Source: Pedobacter frigiditerrae (GTDB lineage: Bacteria > Bacteroidota > Bacteroidia > Sphingobacteriales > Sphingobacteriaceae). Taken from it: DNA of 64,000 nucleotides. Location: the NCBI RefSeq assembly GCF_004331645.1, contig NZ_SJSK01000001.1, forward strand, positions 1-64,000, written 5' to 3'. The position numbers and the translations under genes are program-made. Every line of letters begins with the position of its first letter. Position 1 is the first letter of the stretch. Positions 17,797 through 27,545 of this stretch are shown here, one piece after another. Under the pieces are notes generated by a model that saw nothing but the letters and a program-made list of their open reading frames with translations, had not been told where the DNA came from and did no database searches.

Positions 17797-18501
17797 TTAA
17801 AACCTTGTGTACAAGGCCAATTGAGCAACTCTATTTGAGGTATTTCTAGCCGACCCATTTATATATTGGTTTAAATATCCTGCTTCCAAATCTATATGTT
17901 TAGAGAAACGATAACCACCAGCTATGTATAGCCTATTTTGATCGAACAAACTGTTGTTTAGAAGTTCTTTGTTCTGTACATTCAAAAATACTTCATTTTG
18001 CAATGCAACAAAAGGTCCCTTGCTAAAAACATCTACCTTGCCTTGCAAGGGCTGCAATAACCTGACAAAATAACGGAATCGTTGCGCAAAGATTTCATCA
18101 CCATTGGTTTGTTCTATGAAGCGTTGCTCTAATCTCGCCCTATGGCTTACAAAACTTGATTTTAGTTTATGGGTAAAAATATACTGTTCCCAAATCCTAT
18201 TCTCTGTTAAAACGGTATTTGAAGTTCCTATTAATCGAGTATCAGTAGTTGCATATAAATAACCAGCTGTTACATTATTTCTATCGTTAATGTAATAAGT
18301 TATCCCTGGTCTTACCAATACATTTCTAACATATTCCCAGTTATCTGAAGAACGTACTTGTACATCTAAATGCAAGCCCCATTTTTCACTCAATTTCGTA
18401 CTATTCAATAAAAATAGCCACCCAGAATTTTGTATTGTAGTTTGTGCCGACAACTTTCCCATTGCCATCAAAAGCAATAAACTTAGTATTATTTTCTTCA
18501 T
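17797..18501 (-). CDS. DUF2490 family outer-membrane protein
   Basis: This 234-residue protein has a signal peptide (IILSLLLLMAMGKLSAQ). The DUF2490 pattern is visible from the start of the mature protein: WLFLLNSTKLSEKWGLHLDVQ, VLVRPGITYYINDRNNVTAGY, then ENRIWEQYIF and RARLEQRFIE. It ends in Phe after LALYTRF, consistent with a small outer-membrane barrel. Function is unknown for the family. It lies after the sucB terminator, so it probably has its own promoter. Confidence 0.85.
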   Translation of the reverse strand: MKKIILSLLLLMAMGKLSAQTTIQNSGWLFLLNSTKLSEKWGLHLDVQVRSSDNWEYVRNVLVRPGITYYINDRNNVTAGYLYATTDTRLIGTSNTVLTENRIWEQYIFTHKLKSSFVSHRARLEQRFIEQTNGDEIFAQRFRYFVRLLQPLQGKVDVFSKGPFVALQNEVFLNVQNKELLNNSLFDQNRLYIAGGYRFSKHIDLEAGYLNQYINGSARNTSNRVAQLALYTRF

Positions 18502-18532
18502 TTAATCTTTCTAAAAAGAAGTTCAAAAAAAA

Positions 18533-18555
18533 GCCCTAATGCAAAACATTAGGGC
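18533..18555 (-). terminator. Terminator of sucAB
   Basis: A perfect 9-bp stem GCCCTAATG/CATTAGGGC has a 5-nt loop and is followed on the minus strand by a run of T (A-run at 18525-18532 on the plus strand), 20 bp past the sucB stop. Confidence 0.85.
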
Positions 18556-18574
18556 CAATAAATTTATATTTTAA

Positions 18575-19786
18575 TTATACGCCCAGTAATAATCTAGCAG
18601 GATCTTCTAATAATTGTTTAACTCTTACCAAGAAGCCAACAGACTCACGACCGTCGATAATTCTGTGGTCGTAAGATAAGGCAATGTACATCATCGGACG
18701 AATAACTACTTCTTTATTCTCGGCAATTGGGCGCTCAATAATATTGTGCATTCCTAAAATTGCAGATTGAGGTGCATTGATAATTGGAGTAGACATCATC
18801 GAACCAAATACACCACCATTGGTGATTGTAAATGTTCCACCTGTCATTTCGTCAATTGTCAATTTGCTATCTCTTGCTTTTGTAGCCAATTCAATTACAG
18901 TTTTTTCAATCTGTGCCAAGCTCATGCTTTCTGCATTTCTAATAATTGGAACAACCAATCCTTTTGGTGCAGAAACTGCGATAGAAACATCCACAAAATC
19001 ATTGTAAACAACTTCTTCACCTTCTATACGAGCATTAACCGCAGGGAAGTCTTTAGCTGCTTCACAAACTGCTTTAGTAAAGAAACTCATGAACCCTAAA
19101 CCAACACCATGTTTCTCTTTAAATTGGTCTTTATACTTAGCCCTTAAGTCCATGATTGGCTTCATGTTTACCTCATTAAATGTGGTTAACATTGCTGTTT
19201 CATTTTTAACAGTTACTAAACGTTTAGCAACTGTTTTACGTAAAGGCGACATTTTTTCTCTACGTTCACCTCTAGAACCTGCAACTGCTGGAGCTGGAGT
19301 AGTTGCAGCTTTCGGACTAGTAGCTTTCGGACTTTCGGACTTTAAAGCATCCTCTTTGGTAATTCTACCATCAACACCTGTTCCTTTTACTACGCCTGCA
19401 TCAACACCTTTTTCTGCCAAAATTTTAGCAGCTGATGGCGATGGAGTTCCAGTTGCATAGCTTTCGCCGGATTTTTCAGCAACTGGTGCACTAACCTTAT
19501 CAGCAACTGGTGCTGCTGGAGTTTCAGTTTTTGCTGGTGCTGCAGCTGCTCCACCTTCTTCAATTGAACAAACTACTGCTCCAATTGGTAAAGTATCGCC
19601 TTCGGCAGCTACAATTTTTAAAGTTCCTGCTTTTTCTGCTGTTAATTCGAATGTTGCCTTATCAGATTCTAACTCTGCGATGATTTCGTCCATTTCAACA
19701 AAATCCCCATCGTTTTTAACCCAACGTGATAAAACTACTTCTGTAATCGATTCGCCAACTGGCGGAACTTTTATTTCTAAACCCAT
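18575..19786 (-). CDS. sucB: 2-oxoglutarate dehydrogenase E2, dihydrolipoyl succinyltransferase
   Basis: From the ATG at 19786 the protein has 403 residues; a 22-codon longer frame runs into word repeats and is rejected. It transfers succinyl groups to CoA in the TCA cycle. The lipoyl domain carries Lys43 in ESDKATF. A flexible Ala/Pro/Lys linker and an E3-binding domain ([22 protein letters not shown], shown here only as a motif region about 118-140) follow. The catalytic domain ends with His374 and Asp378 in DHRIIDG. It is co-transcribed with sucA, whose stop lies 87 bp upstream. The linker includes a reiterated CGGACTT word. Confidence 0.95.
   Translation of the reverse strand: MGLEIKVPPVGESITEVVLSRWVKNDGDFVEMDEIIAELESDKATFELTAEKAGTLKIVAAEGDTLPIGAVVCSIEEGGAAAAPAKTETPAAPVADKVSAPVAEKSGESYATGTPSPSAAKILAEKGVDAGVVKGTGVDGRITKEDALKSESPKATSPKAATTPAPAVAGSRGERREKMSPLRKTVAKRLVTVKNETAMLTTFNEVNMKPIMDLRAKYKDQFKEKHGVGLGFMSFFTKAVCEAAKDFPAVNARIEGEEVVYNDFVDVSIAVSAPKGLVVPIIRNAESMSLAQIEKTVIELATKARDSKLTIDEMTGGTFTITNGGVFGSMMSTPIINAPQSAILGMHNIIERPIAENKEVVIRPMMYIALSYDHRIIDGRESVGFLVRVKQLLEDPARLLLGV
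19308..19346. repeat. CGGACTT word array inside the sucB linker
   Basis: GCTTTCGGACTAGTAGC followed by TTTCGGACTTTCGGAC encodes the [10 protein letters not shown] part of the linker on the minus strand. The same word is reiterated in the non-coding gap at 45254-45287. Confidence 0.5.
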
Positions 19787-19797
19787 ATCTTTATTTA

Positions 19798-19872
19798 TGT
19801 TGTAAAGTTTTAAGGTTGAAATGTTGCAACGTTGAAATGTCTCACATCTCAAATCTCACATCTCAAATCTCT
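19798..19872. repeat. TTGTAAAGTTTTAAGGTTGAAATG and CTCACATCTCAAATCT words
   Basis: The sucA-sucB gap holds two reiterated words. GTTGAAATGTTGCAACGTTG resembles 5310-5343, and CTCACATCTCAAATCTCACA resembles 3829-3862. They touch the last codons of sucA. Confidence 0.5.
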
Positions 19873-19873
19873 T

Positions 19874-22672
19874 TTAATCTATATTTACTAATTTTTTGGT
19901 TGCTTTTGCCGCAGTTTCTTTTACCTTCTCAGTTACAGGAACATCAAAAGCACTCGCAATAATGTAAGCTTGCTGATTGGTATGTTGTTTTGCATAACCT
20001 GTAGCTGTACTGCTGCTTTCTTTTCTAGAAATAACATCCATTTGGCTAAATGAAGTTTTTCTTAATTTACGCAACAAGTATGGCCAAGCCCCCATATTTT
20101 CTGGTTCTTCTTGAACCCAAACCGCATCTTTTGCATTTTTGTAACGTTTGTAAACAGCTTCCATTTGGTCTACAGGAGTTGGATACAATTGTTCTACACG
20201 TACCAAAGCAACATCTCCCTTCGCGTTTGTTTTTTGTGTTTCTAATAATTCGTAATAGATCTTTCCACTACAGAAAACAACACGTTTAACATCTGCTGCC
20301 TTTACGTTTGCATCATCAATTACTTCTTTAAACTTACCTTCTGTGAAATCAGTAAGTGGGCTTACGCAAAGCGGATGACGCAATAAACTCTTAGGACTGA
20401 ACACCACTAAAGGCTTACGGAAATCACGTTTAAATTGACGACGTAAAGCATGGAAGAAGTTAGCAGGTGTTGTACAGTTAGCAATTTGCATGTTGTAATC
20501 TGCACAAAGCTCCATGAAACGCTCAATTCGAGCCGATGAATGTTCCGGACCTTGACCTTCATAACCGTGAGGTAACAACATCACCAATCCGTTCTCTCTT
20601 TGCCATTTTGTTTCTGCACTAGCAATATATTGGTCTACAACAATTTGAGCTCCGTTAAAGAAATCACCAAATTGAGCTTCCCAAATTGTTAAGGCATTTG
20701 GATTGGCCATTGCATAACCATATTCAAATCCTAAAACACCGTATTCAGACAAGTGCGAATTGTAAATATCAAATTGTGCTTGTTGATCAGAAACATTTGC
20801 TAATGGCGTGTATTCTTCTTCAGAATCTTCTAACGTTAAAACCGCATGGCGATGAGAGAAAGTACCTCTTTTTACATCTTGTCCACTTAAACGAACTCTT
20901 TTACCTTCGGCCAATAAAGTTCCGTAAGCTAATTGCTCGCCCATTGCCCAATCAAAAACATGGGTGGTTGTTGCCATTTTATTACGCTCATCAAATAATT
21001 TCTCAATCTTTTTGAAGAACTTTTTATCAGCAGGAAGTGTAGAAATTCTTTTGGCTACTTCTAGTAAGGTTGCTTTCTTTACAGAAGTATCTGGAGAAAC
21101 ATCAAAATCTTTTGCTGTAGCTAACCGCATGTCTGCCCAAGCGCCACCAAATTTAACATCACTATAAGTTGATGTAATTTCTTTAGCTTCATTTAAACGC
21201 TCTTGTAAAAGACCTTTAAACTGTTTTTCCATCTCCTTAGCTAAACCAGCTTCCAATTCACCAGTTTTAGTCAATTTTTCGATATAAATATCACGAGGAT
21301 TAGCGTGTTTCTCTATTGCTTTGTATAACAATGGTTGAGTGAATTTAGGTTCATCCGCTTCGTTGTGACCAAATCTGCGGTAGCATAAAATATCAATAAA
21401 CACATCATTTTTATATTTCTGACGATACTCCATCGCTAAATTAATAGCATAAACCAAAGCTTCTACATCATCTCCATTTACATGGAAAACCGGCGATAAG
21501 GTTACTTTAGCAATATCCGTACAATAAGTACTAGAACGGGCATCTTTATAATTCGTTGTAAAACCAATTTGGTTATTAATTACTAAATGGATGGTACCAC
21601 CAGTTTTGTAACCTTCCAAACTAGCCATTTGTATCACTTCGTAAACAATTCCCTGGCCAGCAACAGATGCATCACCATGAATTAATATTGGTGCTAAGCG
21701 ACTATTGTCGCCACCATATTTAAAATCAATTTTAGAGCGAGACATTCCCTCAACCACTCCATTTACTGTTTCTAAGTGAGATGGATTTGGGCATAAGCTC
21801 AAGTGAACATTTTTACCTGCATTAGTTGTTACGTCTGTTGAGTAACCTAAGTGATATTTCACATCACCTCCAAATGGAGAATCTGCGCTGTAACCTTTAC
21901 CTTCAAACTCTGCAAAAATATCCTTATAGGTTTTTTGCATGATGTTTGCCAATACATTTAAACGACCGCGATGTGCCATTCCAATCACAAACTCTTCAAT
22001 ACCTAATTCAGCGCCTTTTTCAATTACCGAATCTAAAGCTGGGATAACTGCTTCTGCACCTTCTAATGAAAAACGTTTTTGCCCCAAGAATTTAGTGCCC
22101 AAAAAGTTCTCAAAACTTACGGCTTCATTTAATTTAGTAAGGATGCGTTTTTTCTCATCAATAGAAAACTTAGGCGTATTGCGCTCGCTTTCCATTTTCT
22201 GCTCAATCCACTGTAAAATTTCTGGAGTACGAACATATTTATATTCAGCACCAATAGAAACGCAATAAGTTTGTTCTAGAAAAGCAACAATATCGCTCAA
22301 TTTTGCAGGCGCACCAATACCGGTTTCAATAGCAGAATTAAATACCGTATTTAAATCGGCTTGTGCTAAACCAAAATTCTCAATTGCTAAAGTTGGTGTA
22401 TGTTTACGTCTTTCTCTAACTGGGTTTGTTTTGGTAAACAAATGACCACGTTGACGGTATCCGTTAATTAGATTTAGAACGTTAATTTCTTTTAAAAAAT
22501 GTTCTGGTGCCTCAGTACTAACTGCTGTAGCATCAGAGGTTCTGCCAAAATCAAAGCCTTCAAAAAATTTTTGCCACCCAAATTCAACTGAATTTCGGTC
22601 TTCTTTATAGCTTTGGTATAAGGATTCTATATATTCGGCGTTGGCGCCATTGAGATAAGATAAGTTATCCAT
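19874..22672 (-). CDS. sucA: 2-oxoglutarate dehydrogenase E1 component
   Basis: This full-length thiamine-diphosphate enzyme of 932 residues decarboxylates 2-oxoglutarate and passes the succinyl group to SucB. Visible family blocks are YLNGANAEYIESLYQSY at the N-terminus (E2-binding region), GMAHRGRLNVL, NPSHLETVNGVVEG, GDASVAGQGIVYEV, FHVNGDDVEA, CYRRFGHNEADEP and LLPHGYEGQGPEHSSAR. It leads the sucAB operon. Lpd is supplied from the separate gene at 3858-5264. Confidence 0.97.
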   Translation of the reverse strand: MDNLSYLNGANAEYIESLYQSYKEDRNSVEFGWQKFFEGFDFGRTSDATAVSTEAPEHFLKEINVLNLINGYRQRGHLFTKTNPVRERRKHTPTLAIENFGLAQADLNTVFNSAIETGIGAPAKLSDIVAFLEQTYCVSIGAEYKYVRTPEILQWIEQKMESERNTPKFSIDEKKRILTKLNEAVSFENFLGTKFLGQKRFSLEGAEAVIPALDSVIEKGAELGIEEFVIGMAHRGRLNVLANIMQKTYKDIFAEFEGKGYSADSPFGGDVKYHLGYSTDVTTNAGKNVHLSLCPNPSHLETVNGVVEGMSRSKIDFKYGGDNSRLAPILIHGDASVAGQGIVYEVIQMASLEGYKTGGTIHLVINNQIGFTTNYKDARSSTYCTDIAKVTLSPVFHVNGDDVEALVYAINLAMEYRQKYKNDVFIDILCYRRFGHNEADEPKFTQPLLYKAIEKHANPRDIYIEKLTKTGELEAGLAKEMEKQFKGLLQERLNEAKEITSTYSDVKFGGAWADMRLATAKDFDVSPDTSVKKATLLEVAKRISTLPADKKFFKKIEKLFDERNKMATTTHVFDWAMGEQLAYGTLLAEGKRVRLSGQDVKRGTFSHRHAVLTLEDSEEEYTPLANVSDQQAQFDIYNSHLSEYGVLGFEYGYAMANPNALTIWEAQFGDFFNGAQIVVDQYIASAETKWQRENGLVMLLPHGYEGQGPEHSSARIERFMELCADYNMQIANCTTPANFFHALRRQFKRDFRKPLVVFSPKSLLRHPLCVSPLTDFTEGKFKEVIDDANVKAADVKRVVFCSGKIYYELLETQKTNAKGDVALVRVEQLYPTPVDQMEAVYKRYKNAKDAVWVQEEPENMGAWPYLLRKLRKTSFSQMDVISRKESSSTATGYAKQHTNQQAYIIASAFDVPVTEKVKETAAKATKKLVNID

Positions 22673-22782
22673 TTGTGTATTATTTTCGATAAGTATTGCA
22701 AAATTAGGATTTTACCTTAAAAAATGGCAATAAACTTAACAATTAAATTAAATAAAAAGCCACTTTTTGGTTACCAGAAAAG

Positions 22783-24069
22783 TTAAGCCCTAACAGGCTG
22801 ACTATAAAGACCTTTAGGGTCGACGATTTTAAGCAGTTTTTCAAAATTGAAACTGTTAGTTAAACGTTGGTCGTTTCCAACACCAGCTATATTTGCCCAA
22901 TTCCCCCAGTTGCTTGCAGGATTATAATCAATTAGTTTTTCTTCAAAATATGCTGCGCCCATTACCCAGCTTAAACCTAATTCGTAAACTAAATAAGTAG
23001 CTACTAATTGTCTGGCTGCATTATTAATATAACCTGTAGTATTTAGCTCATAAATCATTGCGTCTACCAAAGGCTGACCAGTATTTCCATTTTTCCAAGC
23101 TTGTAATAAATCATTATCTACCTGGGGCAAGGCTTGCAAGTTAGCGGCAAATCCAGCTGGTTTAAAAAATGTATTTCTATATTTCTTAAACATAAAACGA
23201 TAATAATCACGCCATAAAAGCCCTAAAACAATTTGGTTAAAATAAGGCTTTAAACCATAATTAGCTTCTGCCTCCTTCATCTTCCAATAAACCTCCCTCG
23301 GCGACAGACAACCCAAAGCTAGCCAAGCGGAGAGCTTAGAAACGACCTCGTTCTTTTTTAAAGATGCATTAGACAAAGCCATATCTTCACCAGCATGCAA
23401 GAAATCGTGCAAATGTTTAAACGCCTCCTGTTCACCGCCCTTAAACTCAGAATTCTCAGTCAAACCCTGCAATTCTTCATTTATGATGAGGTTGCTTAGC
23501 TTCGGTAATGCGCCCCAATCTTCAACACTAACAAAATTGATTTTTTCTGGTGTTAAAAAGCAAGGTTTTACAATAGCATCACGTTCCGTTTTCTTTTTAA
23601 ATTGAGCAAAAACATCAGGTATATCCTTTATCGGAAAAGGCAAATCTTCCTTGTTATAAAGCGTGTGACCAATAAAATGCTTTAAGTTCACTTTCTGTTT
23701 CCAAAGTAAATCTTCAACACCAGTAGACACGGCAGTTTCTTCGCTAGCTACTTCCCTATGGTGATAAACTTCTGAAATTTCATATTGCGCTACAAGAGCT
23801 GGCAATAACTCTTCAGGTTTACCTTGTGCAATTAGAATGTCGCCACCAAGTTTTTGAAATGATTGACGGATAGACTCAACACTCTCTATTAGAAATTGAG
23901 CTCTGGTAGAGCCCGTTTTGATGGTATGGTACCGAGAATTCTCAAAATGACGAGGGTCAAACACATAAACAGGTAAAATTTCATCGGCTTTTGCAATGGC
24001 TTCCACTAGCATTTCGTTATCATGCAGGCGTAAATCATTCCTAAACCAAACTAAAATCTTTTTGCTCAT
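22783..24069 (-). CDS. DASH-type cryptochrome/photolyase
   Basis: From the ATG at 24069 (MSKKILVWFRNDLRLHDNE) the protein has 428 residues; an ATG four codons upstream is possible. An N-terminal alpha/beta antenna domain is followed by the FAD-binding helical domain. The signatures NTTGYINNAARQ, DYNPASNWGNW and AGVGND are those of cry-DASH proteins, which repair pyrimidine dimers in single-stranded or looped DNA and may sense blue light. It is divergent from the SDR-photolyase pair across a 286-bp gap. Confidence 0.88.
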   Translation of the reverse strand: MSKKILVWFRNDLRLHDNEMLVEAIAKADEILPVYVFDPRHFENSRYHTIKTGSTRAQFLIESVESIRQSFQKLGGDILIAQGKPEELLPALVAQYEISEVYHHREVASEETAVSTGVEDLLWKQKVNLKHFIGHTLYNKEDLPFPIKDIPDVFAQFKKKTERDAIVKPCFLTPEKINFVSVEDWGALPKLSNLIINEELQGLTENSEFKGGEQEAFKHLHDFLHAGEDMALSNASLKKNEVVSKLSAWLALGCLSPREVYWKMKEAEANYGLKPYFNQIVLGLLWRDYYRFMFKKYRNTFFKPAGFAANLQALPQVDNDLLQAWKNGNTGQPLVDAMIYELNTTGYINNAARQLVATYLVYELGLSWVMGAAYFEEKLIDYNPASNWGNWANIAGVGNDQRLTNSFNFEKLLKIVDPKGLYSQPVRA

Positions 24070-24180
24070 ATCCGTAGCCATTTATATTGACTTGCAATTT
24101 GCACAAAATCTTACAATTACAAGTCCTGCCATCTTATTTTTTACATACCGATAACACATTCTAATGGAAAAGGGAAGATG

Positions 24181-24303
24181 CTTGCCTACCGGACAGGCAG
24201 GTAAGAAGGAAAAAGGAGTTGCATATCACACAGAAGCTCATTAAGCAAAAGAGGGGACCATAGCAACATTGAACTAGTGAACAAATGAACCATCGAACTA
24301 TAA
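24181..24303. repeat. GGCAGG palindrome and GAACTAGTGAACAAATGAACC word repeat
   Basis: The cry/SDR gap carries an imperfect palindrome CTTGCCTACCGGACAGGCAG (24181-24205), then a GAAC-based word (24269-24299) directly before the likely promoter region. No gene is visible. Confidence 0.45.
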
Positions 24304-24355
24304 AGAAATTACTATCTTTCGTAAACCAAAACCAAACATTTACAGTATATACAGT

Positions 24356-25273
24356 ATGGCAAAAAACATTCTCATCACAGGTGCAACTGGTTTAGTGGGC
24401 AAACAACTTATTCCTGCATTGCAAGCAGAAGGTTATCAAATTTCTATTTTATCAAGAAAACAAGCATCTATAAAAGATGTAAATGTATTTCTATGGGATG
24501 TTTATAAGCAAACCATAGATTCAAATGCGTTAAAGGACATAGATACAATTATCCACCTAGCTGGCGAAGGTATAGCAGATAAAAAATGGACTGACGAAAG
24601 GAAAAAAGAAATTATCGACAGTAGGGTTTTATCTACCCAACTTTTATATAAAACCATTAAAGAAACAAAAGCCCCAGTAACTACATTTATATCTGCTTCT
24701 GCTGTTGGTTTTTATGGCGATAGAGGTAATGAGATTTTAGCAGAAACAAGTGAGCCTGGAGAAGGTTTTTTATCAGAATGCTGTAAGTTATGGGAAAATG
24801 CTGCAACCGAAGGAGTTGAATTAGGCATAAGGGTAGTAAAAATTAGAATTGGTCTAATATTAAGTAAAGAAGATGGAGCTTTAAAAGCAATGGAAACCCC
24901 AATTAAATTATTTGTGGGCGCACCTTTAGGTTCAGGCAAACAATGGATGCCTTGGATACATTTGGATGATATCGTTAAAATCTTTATTAAAGCAGCAGAG
25001 GATGAGAAAATGAATGGCCCTTATAATGCTTGCGCACCCTTTCCTGTTTCGAATAAATTTTTAACAAAAGCTATTGCAGGAAAAATAAATCGCCCTGTTT
25101 GGCCAGTTCATATCCCTAAATTTGCCCTCAAGGCTATTATGGGAGAAATGAGCATTTTACCTCTAATGAGCAACAACACCATTGCCAACAAACTTTTAGA
25201 GGCAGGTTATAAATATACTTATGTAAATTTAGACGATGCTTTAAATTCAATTTATAACTCTCCAACCCACTAA
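24356..25273 (+). CDS. TIGR01777/YfcH-like SDR-family oxidoreductase
   Basis: This 305-residue NAD(P)-binding protein starts MAKNILITGATGLVGKQL (Rossmann loop GATGLVG at about 8-14). VFISASAVGFYGDR-like block TFISASAVGFYGDRG, CKLWENAA and GSGKQWMPWIHLDDIV are typical of the TIGR01777 epimerase family, with a DUF1731-type C-terminus. Substrate is unknown. The photolyase gene starts 21 bp after its stop, so the two are likely one transcript. This pairing suggests a role in light or photo-oxidative stress. Confidence 0.88.
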   Translation: MAKNILITGATGLVGKQLIPALQAEGYQISILSRKQASIKDVNVFLWDVYKQTIDSNALKDIDTIIHLAGEGIADKKWTDERKKEIIDSRVLSTQLLYKTIKETKAPVTTFISASAVGFYGDRGNEILAETSEPGEGFLSECCKLWENAATEGVELGIRVVKIRIGLILSKEDGALKAMETPIKLFVGAPLGSGKQWMPWIHLDDIVKIFIKAAEDEKMNGPYNACAPFPVSNKFLTKAIAGKINRPVWPVHIPKFALKAIMGEMSILPLMSNNTIANKLLEAGYKYTYVNLDDALNSIYNSPTH

Positions 25274-25294
25274 AGGAGGAGTTACAAGTTTACA

Positions 25295-26641
25295 ATGAAA
25301 CAAAATAACATACCATCAAGAAAGTCCCCTTTAGGGGATCAAGGGGCAGAAATTAGCATTTGTTGGTTAAGAAGAGATTTACGACTAAAAGATAATGCCG
25401 CTTTATATTACGCCTTAAAAGGAAAATATCCTGTTTTAGTTTTATTCATTTTCGATAAAAATATCCTTAATAAACTAGAAAATAAAGCCGATCCCCGAAT
25501 AACATTCATTTATCAGACCTTGGTCGATATTCAAGAACAATTAAAGGAGAAAGGTTCTTCAATGTTATTGAAATTTGACACGCCAGAGAAAGCGTGGCCA
25601 GAAATTTTAAGTGAATATAATGTTAAAGGTGTTTATGCAAATCACGATTATGAACCTTATGCTACAAAAAGAGATGATAGTTTAGGCGAGTTTTTAAGGA
25701 GTGAGAATATACCCTTGAAAACTTACAAAGACCAGGTTATTTTTGAGAAGAATGAAATTGTAAAGGATGATGGAAAGCCTTATTCTGTGTTCACACCTTA
25801 CTATCGCCAATGGCTAAAGAAGCTGAATGATTTTTATGTTAAATCTTATCCCACTGGTAAATATTTAAAAAACTTATTTCAAACCCCTTCGCTTCCATTT
25901 TCAACTTTAAAAGAGCTAGGGTTTGAAAAATCACATCTAGGATTTCCATCTAATAATTTCGAGAAAAAGCTAAAAGATTATGATAAAGAACGCGACTATC
26001 CTGCTAAGGATGCCACAACTCATATTGGTTTACACTTAAGGTTTGGCACCATAAGCATACGCGAGGTAGTTAGGGAAGCACAAGATCAAAGAGCAGATAA
26101 ATGGCTCTCTGAATTGGCTTGGAGAGAATTTTACATGATGATTTTGTGGCACCATCCTCACATTGTTGATCACGCATTTAAACCTGCCTATGATAATATT
26201 AAGTGGCGAAATAATGAAACTGAATTTAAAGCTTGGTGCGATGGCAAAACAGGTTACCCAATAGTTGATGCTGGAATGCGACAATTAAATGAAACTGGTT
26301 TTATGCACAACCGTGTAAGGATGGTGGTAGCCAGCTTTTTATGCAAGCACCTTTTAATAGATTGGCGTTGGGGAGAAGCTTATTTTGCAGAAAAATTGTT
26401 AGATTATGAGCAGGCAAGCAATGTTGGTGGTTGGCAATGGGCCTGTGGATCTGGTAATGATGCTGCACCTTATTTCAGGGTTTTTAATCCAGAATTACAG
26501 CTTAAAAAATTCGACCCTAAAATGCAGTATGTTTATAAATGGGCTCCTGAATATAAAAATGCAATACTACCTATCCCTATAGTTGAACATACATTTGCAA
26601 GAGATAGGATCTTGGCAGCATTTAAAAAAGCATTGACATAA
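25295..26641 (+). CDS. phrB: Cryptochrome/CPD photolyase family protein
   Basis: This 448-residue class I photolyase-like flavoprotein repairs cyclobutane pyrimidine dimers with blue light. The N-terminal domain begins ICWLRRDLRLKDNAAL at residue 22. FAD-domain signatures include ELAWREFYMMILWHHP, GYPIVDAGMRQL, GFMHNRVRMVVASFL, and DYEQASNVGGWQW then GSGNDAAPYFRVFNP. The first about 20 codons (RKSPLGDQGAE) run through the palindromic repeat TCCCCTTTAGGGGA, so the N-terminus may have been extended by a repeat. AAGGAGG lies 15 nt upstream of the ATG, unusual for this phylum. Confidence 0.9.
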   Translation: MKQNNIPSRKSPLGDQGAEISICWLRRDLRLKDNAALYYALKGKYPVLVLFIFDKNILNKLENKADPRITFIYQTLVDIQEQLKEKGSSMLLKFDTPEKAWPEILSEYNVKGVYANHDYEPYATKRDDSLGEFLRSENIPLKTYKDQVIFEKNEIVKDDGKPYSVFTPYYRQWLKKLNDFYVKSYPTGKYLKNLFQTPSLPFSTLKELGFEKSHLGFPSNNFEKKLKDYDKERDYPAKDATTHIGLHLRFGTISIREVVREAQDQRADKWLSELAWREFYMMILWHHPHIVDHAFKPAYDNIKWRNNETEFKAWCDGKTGYPIVDAGMRQLNETGFMHNRVRMVVASFLCKHLLIDWRWGEAYFAEKLLDYEQASNVGGWQWACGSGNDAAPYFRVFNPELQLKKFDPKMQYVYKWAPEYKNAILPIPIVEHTFARDRILAAFKKALT

Positions 26642-26673
26642 AAAAGCCATCAACTTTCGGGTTAATGGCTTTT
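26642..26673. terminator. Bidirectional terminator
   Basis: The arms 26642-26654 and 26661-26673 (AAAAGCCATCAAC against GTTAATGGCTTTT, one mismatch) surround a 6-nt loop. With A- and T-runs on both sides it can end both the photolyase transcript and the convergent FKBP transcript. Confidence 0.8.
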
Positions 26674-26689
26674 AGAAAATATTTTTAAT

Positions 26690-27538
26690 TTAATTAGTTA
26701 CATCAACTAATTCAATATCGAAATCTAAAACTGAACTTCCTGGAATACTTGTTTGGGCATCAAGTCCATACCCTAAATTTGACGGAACAAAAATTCTAAC
26801 TTTTGCGCCCTTCTGCATGCCTAACAGTACCTCCCAGCCCTTAATTAAACTTACTAAAGGAGATGAAATTGTAGCATCTCCGCTTGTATCAAATACGGTT
26901 CCATTTAGAGTTCTACCGGTGTACTTCACGGTAATTGTTGATGATATATCAACAGACGTTCCAGTTCCTGGTGTTTTTACAATATAATATACTCTTAAAG
27001 GACTTTTCGTTGCCGTTAATCCTTTTGCAGCTAAAAAATCAACAATTCGTTTATCATCAATTTGCCATTGAGTAGGTAAAACTTCCGTAGTAATATCTGA
27101 AATGATCACCTCATTTGAAGGTACAGTTGCATTTCCATTTTTACCGTAGGCTAAATAAGAAGGTAAAATTACGCGAACCTTTGCACCTCTATTTGCACCT
27201 TCCAAAGCCGTTCTATAAGAAGAGGGACTAATATAACCCAAGTAAGTTCCTTCATTATTATAAGCTGCTGTTGTGTAATAGTTTGCACCTCCTAAAGAAC
27301 TTATGGACAAGTTATAAAAAACAGAGTCTTTATTTAATAAAGAAGCACCAGTACCTTGAGTTACTAATTGATAATAAAATCCTGAAGGATCTTTAGTCAT
27401 CGTTAAGTTATTCTTTTTAATGTATGCCTGTATTTTTGCATCATCAATACTTTCGATGGTTTCATATTCCTTTTTACAAGAATTAAAAAGAACAAGTATG
27501 CCTAACAAGGCTAAAGTGTATGTAGTTAGTTTACGCAT
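26690..27538 (-). CDS. Lipoprotein with two FKBP-type PPIase domains
   Basis: From the ATG at 27538 the protein has 282 residues; the longer frame overlaps the upstream stop. The signal ends in a lipobox (VLFNSC, then KKEYE). Two FKBP-like modules follow. The first (about 50-160) has VFYNLSIS and GANRGAKVRVILPSYLAYG but lacks the usual core YTG strand. The second (about 165-280) is canonical: VKYTGRTLNGTVFDTS, KGWEVLLGMQKGAKV and FVPSNLGYG. It probably aids folding in the periplasm. It lies 7 bp after a one-domain paralogue. Confidence 0.88.
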   Translation of the reverse strand: MRKLTTYTLALLGILVLFNSCKKEYETIESIDDAKIQAYIKKNNLTMTKDPSGFYYQLVTQGTGASLLNKDSVFYNLSISSLGGANYYTTAAYNNEGTYLGYISPSSYRTALEGANRGAKVRVILPSYLAYGKNGNATVPSNEVIISDITTEVLPTQWQIDDKRIVDFLAAKGLTATKSPLRVYYIVKTPGTGTSVDISSTITVKYTGRTLNGTVFDTSGDATISSPLVSLIKGWEVLLGMQKGAKVRIFVPSNLGYGLDAQTSIPGSSVLDFDIELVDVTN

Positions 27539-27545
27539 TTTTATA

